From NCBI GenBank assembly GCA_905236895.1, contig CAJOQI010000045.1, positions 1 through 5,211 on the forward strand: 5,211 nucleotides of DNA, given 5' to 3'. The notes below the pieces were generated by a model. That model saw only the letters and a program-made list of their open reading frames with translations. It was not told the DNA's origin and did not search any database. The translations under genes and the position numbers were made by a program. This document shows, in pieces, positions 1-5,211 of the stretch. Source of the DNA: an uncultured Peptostreptococcaceae bacterium (GTDB lineage: Bacteria; Bacillota; Clostridia; Peptostreptococcales; Anaerovoracaceae). The first letter of the stretch is position 1, and each line of letters begins with the position of its first letter.

Positions 1-1
1 G

Positions 2-631
2 GACTCTCTGGTTCTCATGATGACCGCTTGCTTGGTAGATGTGGAAGAAATCACATCCAGAAGAGTTAACTCCCTTTCTCCCTTCGGACCTGTTGTTATG
101 GAAGAGCAGGGAATCGGAATCAGCGTAGAGGAGTTCAAAGAAAGAAAGGCCAACGGAACCATGAGCGGTCACGTAGGCTTTGCTGAATCCGTGGGAATGA
201 TTGCAGAAGGTCTTGGCCTTAAGGTAAGTGAGTTCAGCCAGGACATGAACCCCATCACAACAGACGTTGACAGAAAGAGCCCCTATGGCTTTGCCGCCGC
301 CGGCACCTGCGCAGGAGTTGCAATGACAGCCGAAGCGGTTCTCTCCAACGGCATGAAGGTTCATATGGATCACCCACAGCAGATTGAGCCGGAGCAGGTT
401 GGTGTTCAGACCGGTGACTATGTAATCATCAAAGGAACCCCAAATGTTAACCTGGTTAACAGCCCGGAAATCGAAGGCGGTCTCGGGACCATCGCCATGT
501 GCGTAAATATGATTCCTCAAATCATCAACGCAGACCCGGGTCTTAAGACCATGATCGATCTGCCCCTCCCAAGAGCTCTTATGGGAGACATTAGAGACAG
601 AATCAATCCCGAGAAGAAAATCGTAAAATGA
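2..631 (+). CDS. ord: 2,4-diaminopentanoate dehydrogenase, C-terminal part (5' end outside window)
   Basis: Catalyses NAD(P)+-dependent oxidative deamination of (2R,4S)-2,4-diaminopentanoate to (2R)-2-amino-4-oxopentanoate plus ammonia, the second step after D-ornithine in oxidative ornithine fermentation (cytoplasmic). The frame is open from base 2 and reads DSLVLMMTACLVD before continuing, so the Met codons at 17 and 20 are internal and the gene enters from the left. About 209 residues are visible. The family is about 340-350 residues, so the N-terminal Rossmann nucleotide-binding part is missing because of the window edge, not because of mutation. Recognisable stretches are SGHVGFAESVGMIAEGLG, GTCAGVAMTAEAVLSNG, HPQQIEPEQ and, near the end, NMIPQIINADPGL followed by PRALMGDIRDR, typical of this dihydrodipicolinate-reductase-like family. 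It ends at TGA 629-631. Position directly before ortA/ortB supports the assignment strongly. A generic dihydrodipicolinate reductase is the main alternative and is unlikely in this context. Confidence 0.93.
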   Translation, partial: DSLVLMMTACLVDVEEITSRRVNSLSPFGPVVMEEQGIGISVEEFKERKANGTMSGHVGFAESVGMIAEGLGLKVSEFSQDMNPITTDVDRKSPYGFAAAGTCAGVAMTAEAVLSNGMKVHMDHPQQIEPEQVGVQTGDYVIIKGTPNVNLVNSPEIEGGLGTIAMCVNMIPQIINADPGLKTMIDLPLPRALMGDIRDRINPEKKIVK

Positions 632-706
632 TCGCACAATAAAAAACCAAAGAACAGGGCCAGCCCTCCAAAAGCCGGCAACCCAATAAACAGAACGGAG
701 AAAGAA

Positions 707-1003
707 ATGATAAAGAAAGGTGAATGGGTACGCATCCATGCGGTAGTCCTTAAATCCGAAGAGAGAACAGGGAAGATTCCCGAGGACACCAAGAAATGCG
801 ACCTGGAAATGTGGACCAAGGGAACCCTTCTTCATGACGCGGAAATTGGCGACGAAGTTGAAGTTGAAACCGCAGTTGGAAGAATAGCCAAGGGAACCAT
901 TATAGAAGCACATCCTTATTACACTCACAGCTACGGAAAATTCGTTCCGGAGATTATTGAAATCGACAAGCAATTACGTGAACTCATGGGAGGTGACAAA
1001 TAA
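707..1003 (+). CDS. ortA: 2-amino-4-oxopentanoate thiolase, small (alpha) subunit
   Basis: Small subunit of the CoA-dependent thiolase that splits (2R)-2-amino-4-oxopentanoate into D-alanine and acetyl-CoA; it works with the PLP-binding OrtB. The protein is 98 residues, about the usual length. Visible family-like features are an N-terminal GEWVRIHAVVL strand (residues 5-15), a P25-x-D27-T28 turn, MWTKG at 35-39, an EIGDEVEVET beta segment at 46-55 and a conserved-looking C-terminal block HSYGKFVPEI at 74-83, followed by QLREL. The composition suggests a small beta-rich fold with no signal peptide or membrane segment. The start is supported by GGAG at 697-700, six bases before ATG 707. The TAA stop shares its last A with the ortB ATG, suggesting translational coupling and equal subunit production. 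The subunit's exact contribution to catalysis cannot be read from sequence; the name rests on family resemblance plus the ord-ortA-ortB order. Confidence 0.93.
   Translation: MIKKGEWVRIHAVVLKSEERTGKIPEDTKKCDLEMWTKGTLLHDAEIGDEVEVETAVGRIAKGTIIEAHPYYTHSYGKFVPEIIEIDKQLRELMGGDK
988..995 (+). promoter_or_regulatory. Ribosome-binding site of ortB, inside the 3' end of ortA
   Basis: GGGAGGTG lies inside the last codons of ortA, with seven bases between its end and the ATG at 1003. It is a near-consensus Shine-Dalgarno sequence and fixes the ortB start within the TAATG overlap. Ribosomes finishing ortA would terminate directly on the ortB start, consistent with coupled translation of the two thiolase subunits. 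Confidence 0.85.
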
Positions 1004-2409
1004 TGGCACTTAAAAAAGACTATGATTCCGTAATGGGAAGATCCAATGAAATAATGAAAGAAGCTCTGGGCCTGGACTATAAGGAATTCGAATCCGGATC
1101 CGTTGCCTTTGATTACGAGGCGCTGATGAGATCCACCGGATATACCCTTGAAGAGGTTTCGAGGATTCAGTCCCGGACCGCCGTTGGCAACACTCCTTTG
1201 ATTGAGCTTAGAAATATTTCCGCCCTTGCAAGAAAATATGCCAAGCCGGGTTACGGTGCTCGCATCTTTGCAAAGGACGAAGCAGCCAATGCTTCCGGTT
1301 CCTTCAAGGCTCGCCGTGCAGCCTGTGCCGTAGCCCACGCCAAGAAGCTGGGCTATAAGGGAGTAATCGCAGCCACCTCCGGTAACTACGGTGCTGCCGT
1401 TGCATCCCAGGCAGCAATGCAGGGACTTAAATGCATAATCGTTCAGGAATGCTACGACTCCCACGGAGTAGGCCAGCCTGAAATCGTTGAGAAGGCTCGT
1501 AAATGCGAAGCCTACGGAGCGGAAGTTGTTCAGCTTACCGTGGGACCCGAACTCTTCTATACCTTTCTCTCGATTCTTGAGGACATGGGATACTTCAATG
1601 CATCCCTCTATTCTCCCTTTGGAATCGCTGGAGTTGAAACCCTGGGCTATGAAATCGCAACCCAGTGCAGAGAAATAGTTGGAAAAGATCCGGACATGGT
1701 AGTCTGCACCAACGCAGGCGGCGGAATGATGACGGGAACCGCTCGCGGCCTCATCAAAGCCGGCGCCCTTGACACAACCCTGGTTGCTGCCTCTATCGAT
1801 TTGACGGGGCTTTCCATGGCTTCAGATCTTCAGTTCAACAAAAAGTCTTGCACCACGGGACATACGGGATTCGGTGTTCCCTATGCCACAGACCCGGATC
1901 ACTCCGACGTTCCAAGAAGTGCCGCAAGACCCTTAAGATATATGGACCGTTATGTAACCGTAAAGCAAGGAGACGTAATGTACGCGACGGAAATGCTGGC
2001 AAATCTTGAAGGCCTTGAAAGAGGTCCCGCAGGAAATACAGCTCTTGCCGCTGCCTTCTCCCTTGCCCAGGAACTTCCCGAGGATGCGGTTATCGTAATC
2101 AGCGAAACGGAATATACGGGAGCAGGCAAGCATATTCAGCCACAACTTTCCTTTGCTCGTGAAAACGGAATCGATATAAGATTCGGCGATCCCGATCTAG
2201 AGGATAAGCCGGGAGAGAATCTGATTCTGCCAAAAGATCCCAGCTACATAAGAGCAATCGATGCGGACCTTAATCGTTTCCGCAAATCCTTAATCAAAAA
2301 GTCCTGCGAGAAATACGGAGTGACTGAACCAACGGAAGAGGATCTTATATTCCTGGCAGAAGAAACCAAGACCAATATTGAGTTTGTAAAGGAAACCCTG
2401 GGAATATAG
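1003..2409 (+). CDS. ortB: 2-amino-4-oxopentanoate thiolase, large (beta) PLP-dependent subunit
   Basis: Catalytic subunit of the thiolase that converts (2R)-2-amino-4-oxopentanoate plus CoA to D-alanine and acetyl-CoA, feeding acetyl-CoA to energy metabolism. It has the fold-type II PLP enzyme architecture (threonine synthase/tryptophan synthase-beta relatives), not that of a Cys-based thiolase. In the 468-residue protein, TAVGNTPLIEL (59-69) is the typical N-terminal entry motif. ASGSFKARRA (97-106) carries the expected Schiff-base lysine K102. ATSGNYGAAVA (124-134) is the substrate/PLP-interacting asparagine loop. NAGGGMMTGTARG (237-249) is the glycine-rich phosphate-binding loop, and SETEYTGAGKH (367-377) is a late conserved block. 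Length matches the family and no frame disruption is seen. It overlaps ortA by one base and is followed by an 84-nt gap before oraS. Threonine synthase is the homology-based alternative, but the ortA partner and the operon argue against it. Confidence 0.95.
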   Translation: MALKKDYDSVMGRSNEIMKEALGLDYKEFESGSVAFDYEALMRSTGYTLEEVSRIQSRTAVGNTPLIELRNISALARKYAKPGYGARIFAKDEAANASGSFKARRAACAVAHAKKLGYKGVIAATSGNYGAAVASQAAMQGLKCIIVQECYDSHGVGQPEIVEKARKCEAYGAEVVQLTVGPELFYTFLSILEDMGYFNASLYSPFGIAGVETLGYEIATQCREIVGKDPDMVVCTNAGGGMMTGTARGLIKAGALDTTLVAASIDLTGLSMASDLQFNKKSCTTGHTGFGVPYATDPDHSDVPRSAARPLRYMDRYVTVKQGDVMYATEMLANLEGLERGPAGNTALAAAFSLAQELPEDAVIVISETEYTGAGKHIQPQLSFARENGIDIRFGDPDLEDKPGENLILPKDPSYIRAIDADLNRFRKSLIKKSCEKYGVTEPTEEDLIFLAEETKTNIEFVKETLGI

Positions 2410-2445
2410 CTCCGGAAAAAACATCTGAGAATTAATCCGGACCTG

Positions 2446-2470
2446 AATAAAAGAATCATAATAAAAGAAT
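2446..2470 (+). repeat. 11-bp perfect direct repeat in the ortB-oraS gap
   Basis: AATAAAAGAAT occurs at 2446-2456 and again at 2460-2470, separated by the three bases CAT (14-base period). It sits in the AT-rich leader 24-48 bases upstream of the oraS start. It could be a protein-binding site, an unstructured ribosome-access or RNA-processing leader, or chance in low-complexity A-rich sequence. The repeat is seen directly; no function can be assigned. Confidence 0.6.
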
Positions 2471-2493
2471 TGTAATTAAGACGGGAGATAGAA

Positions 2494-2859
2494 ATGATAA
2501 GAGAAGATGATTTTGAAGAAAGAAGAAAGCATATAGCCAATCTTTCCGACGAAGAACTTTACAACAGATTCTGGGAGCTTACGGCCCAGGTAGTGGAGCC
2601 TCTTCTGGAGCTGGGTCGCAAGAATACCACACCCTCTGTTGAAAGAGCAGTGCTTCTTCGTATGGGAGTATCCTCTTTGGATACACAGAAGATAGTGGAA
2701 GGCTGCATGGATAACGGTCTTATGGGTCATGGCGCAGGTCATGTGGTCTATAAGATTGCCAACCTAAAGGGCATCTCCATAAGAGAAGCATCCGAGAGAC
2801 TTGCCAAGGGCGAGTTCTGGGAAGATGCGGTTAAGGCATTCAGAAAGGGGGCCAAGTAA
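2494..2859 (+). CDS. oraS: D-ornithine 4,5-aminomutase, small subunit
   Basis: Small subunit of adenosylcobalamin- and PLP-dependent D-ornithine 4,5-aminomutase, which converts D-ornithine to (2R,4S)-2,4-diaminopentanoate. It associates with OraE (established as an alpha2-beta2 enzyme in C. sticklandii). The 121-residue length agrees with the known subunit. Sequence features are an acidic/basic helical N-terminus (FEERRKHIANLSDEELYNRF, 7-26), a conserved-looking central block from LLELGRKNTTPSVERAVLLR (37-56) into MGVSS (57-61), and a glycine/histidine-rich turn GLMGHGAGHVV (75-85), followed by a helical C-terminus. No cofactor-binding motif is expected in this subunit and none is seen. GGGAG at 2483-2487 lies six bases before ATG 2494. 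The stop TAA is one base before the oraE ATG, so the two subunits are almost certainly translated together. Confidence 0.95.
   Translation: MIREDDFEERRKHIANLSDEELYNRFWELTAQVVEPLLELGRKNTTPSVERAVLLRMGVSSLDTQKIVEGCMDNGLMGHGAGHVVYKIANLKGISIREASERLAKGEFWEDAVKAFRKGAK
2844..2851 (+). promoter_or_regulatory. Ribosome-binding site of oraE, inside the 3' end of oraS
   Basis: AAAGGGGG lies nine bases before ATG 2861 and within the last oraS codons. It selects ATG 2861 over the in-frame upstream ATG at 2801, which has no comparable purine tract at the right distance and would overlap oraS by 59 bases. The numbering of the cobalamin and PLP ligands in the product also favours 2861. Confidence 0.75.
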
Positions 2860-2860
2860 G

Positions 2861-5128
2861 ATGGTAGATATGTATGGCATCAAGCTTGAACCCAACGAAA
2901 AATTGGATGTTCGAGAAATACTTAAAGACCTTGATAAGTATGAACCCCGTCGCAGAGGCTGGCATTGGAGGGAGCCGGTTCCAAATCTTGAAATGGGACC
3001 CTTCACCTATAGCGATTGCACGGAACCCTTGAAGAACAGCGTGGGCCTTCCGCCGGCAAAATTCTTTGGTGATATCGATCCTCAGCCCCTTCCGGTAATA
3101 ACCACGGAAATCGCTTCCGGTCGTTTTGAGGACGACATCCGCCGTATGAGAATGGCGGCATGGCATGGCGCAGATCACATCATGGTTATCCGCCATATGG
3201 GTCAGTCCCATATCGACGGCCTTATGGAAGGAACACCTCAGGGTATCGGAGGAATCCCCGTAACCCGTAAGCAGGTAAGAGCCCAGAGAAAAGCCCTCGA
3301 TATCATAGAGGACGAGGTTGGTCGTCCAATCAATTACCACTCCTATGTATCCGGCGTTGCGGGACCCGACGTTGCCGTAATGTTTGCGGAAGAAGGCATC
3401 AACGGCGCCCACCAGGATCCCCAGTACAATGTTCTCTATAGAGATATTAACTGCGTTCGTGCCTTTGTTGACGCCTGCGAATCAAAGAAGATAATGGCCT
3501 GGGCCGACATCCTTCAAATCGACGGAGCCCATAACGCCAATGCCACCGCAAGAGAGGCATGGAAGGTAATGCCTGAGCTTATCGTTCAGCACGCCATTAA
3601 CTCTCTCTTCTCTGAGAAGGTTGGAATCAAGCCGGACCACATCTCTCTTTCCACCGTACCGCCTTCGGCAACACCGGCACCTTGCCTTAAGCTGGACCTT
3701 CCATATGCAGTTGCCCTTCGCGACATCTGCGGAAGATATAAGATGAGAGCACAGCAGAATACCAAGTATATATGCTCCTCCGTAAGAGAGGCCACCGTAA
3801 CACACGTTCTCAATATGATGATTTCCAAGCTGACCAGCGCGGATATTCAATCCACCATCACTCCCGACGAGGGAAGAAACGTTCCTTGGCATATATATAA
3901 TATGGAAGCCTGCGACAATGCCAAGCAGGCCTTAATAGGCATGGACGGTCTCATGGAGATGGTTGAACTGAAGAAGGACGGTTATTTAAGAGATGAAGCA
4001 AGAGACATCAAAGAAAGAGCGCTGCTCTTCATGGAAGAAATCGTAGAAGTAGGCGGATACTTCAACGCCGTTCAGGAAGGCTTCTTTGTTGACTCCGCCA
4101 AATATCCCGCCCGCAACGGCGACGGAATAGCCCGTAAAATCGAGGGCGGCGTAGGCTACGGATATATCTTCGAAAGAGAAGAGGACTATATGGCTCCCGT
4201 TACCGCCCACTTTGGTTATAACAATGTGGAGCAGTACGGCGGAGATCCGGAGAACCCCTCGGCTCTTATCGGCGGATGCACCTTCGAAGACAGAAGCAAA
4301 ATCGTCTATATCGACGAGATCAATCCCGATGACGAAGACTGCGTAAACGTTCGTCTTGATAAGGTTAAGAAGTATCTGGACGGAGACGCAATCAAGCCGG
4401 AGATGGAATGGTGCGGAGACGGCGTCATCCTTCTTACCATGATGATCCCCGCAGAACCCAGAACCGCAGAGGCGGTTGCCCTGGAGTTGGGTAGAAGAAT
4501 GGGTCTTGAGAATCCCGAGGTAAACAGCAAAGAAGTTATGCAGATGGCCGAGGGAACAAGAATTGAAATGAAGGGAAAACTGAATATCGACATAGATCCC
4601 TCCAATCTCGAGATTCCGCCTGAACCCCATCATCTCTCCGACGCAATTCTCTTCGAAGAATTCAAGGAGCATCCCATGGTTGTTGTTTGCGGAACCGTTG
4701 GAGAAGACGAGCACTCCGTAGGACTTCGTGAGATAATAAATATCAAGCACGGTGGAATCGAGAAGTGGGGAATCAAAGTAAACTATCTCGGCACCTCCGT
4801 TCCCGTTGAGAAGTTGGTTGATGCTGCGGTTGAGCTTAATGCTGACGCCATTCTTGCATCTACCATTATCTCTCACGACAATATTCACTATAAGAATATG
4901 AAGAGGATAAACGACCTGGCAATCGAAAAGGGAATCCGAGACAGAGTAATAATCGCCGCCGGCGGAACTCAGGTTGTGCCTGAAGAGGCTCGCAAGACGG
5001 GCATAGACGAAGGCTTTGGTCGTGACTCCCACGGAATCGACGTTGCAACCTTCCTCTGCGAAGAGGCAATGCGCCGTCGCGGTGATTTGGCACCGGGAGA
5101 AAAGGCCGACGAAAAATTCGGTAAATAG
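2861..5128 (+). CDS. oraE: D-ornithine 4,5-aminomutase, large (B12/PLP-binding) subunit
   Basis: Catalytic subunit of D-ornithine 4,5-aminomutase, a radical enzyme using adenosylcobalamin and PLP to move the terminal amino group of D-ornithine to C4. Starting at 2861 the protein has 755 residues, close to the known ~83-kDa subunit. The N-terminal and middle parts (about 75-400) fit the TIM-barrel substrate domain, with motifs WHGADHIMVIRHMGQSH (101-117), QDPQYN (185-190) and QIDGAHNANATAREAWK (219-235). The C-terminal part (about 600-735) is the Rossmann-like B12 domain. Its GTVGEDEHSVG (611-621) holds the D-x-H-x-x-G signature, with H618 as base-off cobalt ligand. K629 in INIKHGG is the PLP Schiff-base lysine. 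LGTSVPVE (643-650), ASTIISHD (666-673) and AAGGTQVVPEEA (699-710) complete the corrinoid-binding fold. H618 and K629 match the residue numbers I recall for the C. sticklandii enzyme. The related lysine 5,6-aminomutase is excluded by oraS and the operon. No disruption is seen. Confidence 0.97.
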   Translation: MVDMYGIKLEPNEKLDVREILKDLDKYEPRRRGWHWREPVPNLEMGPFTYSDCTEPLKNSVGLPPAKFFGDIDPQPLPVITTEIASGRFEDDIRRMRMAAWHGADHIMVIRHMGQSHIDGLMEGTPQGIGGIPVTRKQVRAQRKALDIIEDEVGRPINYHSYVSGVAGPDVAVMFAEEGINGAHQDPQYNVLYRDINCVRAFVDACESKKIMAWADILQIDGAHNANATAREAWKVMPELIVQHAINSLFSEKVGIKPDHISLSTVPPSATPAPCLKLDLPYAVALRDICGRYKMRAQQNTKYICSSVREATVTHVLNMMISKLTSADIQSTITPDEGRNVPWHIYNMEACDNAKQALIGMDGLMEMVELKKDGYLRDEARDIKERALLFMEEIVEVGGYFNAVQEGFFVDSAKYPARNGDGIARKIEGGVGYGYIFEREEDYMAPVTAHFGYNNVEQYGGDPENPSALIGGCTFEDRSKIVYIDEINPDDEDCVNVRLDKVKKYLDGDAIKPEMEWCGDGVILLTMMIPAEPRTAEAVALELGRRMGLENPEVNSKEVMQMAEGTRIEMKGKLNIDIDPSNLEIPPEPHHLSDAILFEEFKEHPMVVVCGTVGEDEHSVGLREIINIKHGGIEKWGIKVNYLGTSVPVEKLVDAAVELNADAILASTIISHDNIHYKNMKRINDLAIEKGIRDRVIIAAGGTQVVPEEARKTGIDEGFGRDSHGIDVATFLCEEAMRRRGDLAPGEKADEKFGK

Positions 5129-5135
5129 ATAAAAT

Positions 5136-5168
5136 GAAGAGGGGCGGCCATGGGGCTCGTCCCTCTTC
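5136..5168 (+). other. Strong RNA hairpin between oraE and the next gene
   Basis: GAAGAGGG (5136-5143) pairs perfectly with CCCTCTTC (5161-5168). The stem extends inward through G-U, C-G, G-C and G-U pairs to 12 pairs, closing a nine-base loop at 5148-5156. It begins seven bases after the oraE stop. The downstream sequence TGACAAAACC has no U-run, so it is not a canonical intrinsic terminator on the + strand. It may protect the oraE 3' end, mark a processing site or modestly reduce expression of the next gene; these roles are inference. Confidence 0.7.
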
Positions 5169-5180
5169 TGACAAAACCAT

Positions 5181-5187
5181 AAGGTGA
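5181..5187 (+). promoter_or_regulatory. Ribosome-binding site of the gene starting at 5191
   Basis: AAGGTGA matches the Shine-Dalgarno core AAGGxG and ends three bases before ATG 5191, a short but workable distance. It is the main sequence evidence that a new gene begins here rather than the ATG being incidental. Confidence 0.65.
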
Positions 5188-5190
5188 TTT

Positions 5191-5211
5191 ATGAAAGTAG
5201 ATGTACTTGTA
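5191..5211 (+). CDS. Start of a probable GlmL/MutL-family protein (truncated by window edge)
   Basis: Only seven codons are present, reading MKVDVLV. This resembles the N-terminus of GlmL/MutL-family proteins, whose opening strand leads into an actin/hexokinase-like ATP-binding loop. A gene of this family follows oraE in known ornithine operons, before the ornithine racemase gene orr. The family accompanies B12-dependent aminomutases and glutamate mutase. A role in cofactor exchange or reactivation of OraS/OraE is often suggested, but that is inference. Gene identity rests mostly on synteny. Alternatives are orr itself or an unrelated gene. The 62-nt gap after oraE contains a hairpin but no classical terminator, so co-transcription is plausible. 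Confidence 0.55.

Noticed and set aside
17..22. ATG codons at 17 and 20 as the start of ord
   Set aside because: The frame is open to the window edge with family-like sequence upstream, and the resulting 204-residue protein would lack the nucleotide-binding domain.
656..667. AGGGCCAGCCCT inverted repeat in the ord-ortA gap as a terminator
   Set aside because: After allowing a minimal loop only about four pairs remain, and no U-run follows; too weak to call.
632..706. Cobalamin riboswitch or internal promoter before ortA
   Set aside because: At 75 bases the gap is far too short for a B12 riboswitch, and no convincing -35/-10 pair is visible.
931..1464. 177-codon minus-strand open frame across ortA/ortB
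   Set aside because: Antisense to the OrtA C-terminus and to the OrtB PLP-lysine region; no ribosome-binding site or recognisable protein features.
2801..2860. 20-residue N-terminal extension of OraE from ATG 2801
   Set aside because: It would overlap oraS by 59 bases, lacks a suitable Shine-Dalgarno, has an unlikely basic composition and would shift H618/K629 away from the expected numbering.
2840..3412. 190-codon minus-strand open frame over the oraS-oraE junction
   Set aside because: Antisense shadow of oraE and the oraS end; no recognisable domain.
3986..5032. 348-codon open frame on the minus strand inside oraE
   Set aside because: It lies entirely antisense to a well-recognised gene carrying the B12 and PLP motifs. 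Its translation resembles no family I know, and the openness is explained by codon bias of oraE on the opposite strand.
5136..5175. Intrinsic terminator ending the operon after oraE
   Set aside because: The stem is strong but is followed by TGACAAAACC rather than a U-tract, and a ribosome-binding site and start codon follow within 23 bases.

Overview
The window carries the core of an oxidative ornithine-fermentation operon, read entirely on the + strand. The genes in order are the 3' part of ord (2,4-diaminopentanoate dehydrogenase), ortA and ortB (the two subunits of 2-amino-4-oxopentanoate thiolase), oraS and oraE (the two subunits of adenosylcobalamin/PLP-dependent D-ornithine 4,5-aminomutase), and the first seven codons of a likely glmL/mutL-type gene that runs off the right edge. 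Nearly all the sequence is coding. The largest gaps are 75 nt (ord-ortA), 84 nt (ortB-oraS) and 62 nt (oraE-next gene); no gene-free stretch exceeds 100 nt.

The organism is most likely a strictly anaerobic, amino-acid-fermenting member of the Bacillota (Clostridia). This is inferred from the pathway and gene order, which match the ornithine clusters known in Clostridium sticklandii and Clostridioides difficile, and from purine-rich Shine-Dalgarno sites and frequent AGA/GGA codons. The sequence alone does not support a genus.

How the genes work together (established pathway): a racemase (orr, not in this window) makes D-ornithine. OraS/OraE moves the 5-amino group to C4, giving (2R,4S)-2,4-diaminopentanoate. 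Ord oxidatively deaminates this to (2R)-2-amino-4-oxopentanoate, producing NAD(P)H. OrtA/OrtB cleaves that with CoA to D-alanine and acetyl-CoA. The genes run in roughly the reverse order of the steps.

Layout: 1-631 ord 3' part; 632-706 A-rich gap with the ortA ribosome-binding site; 707-1003 ortA; 1003-2409 ortB, overlapping ortA by one base in TAATG; 2410-2493 AT-rich gap with an 11-bp direct repeat; 2494-2859 oraS; 2861-5128 oraE, one base after oraS; 5129-5190 gap with a strong hairpin lacking a U-tract; 5191-5211 start of the next gene. No operon promoter, B12 riboswitch, RNA gene, mobile element or CRISPR array is visible. All five recognised enzymes look intact where visible. The system is known rather than new; the less explained parts are the oraE-downstream hairpin, the repeat before oraS and the cut-off B12-enzyme accessory gene.
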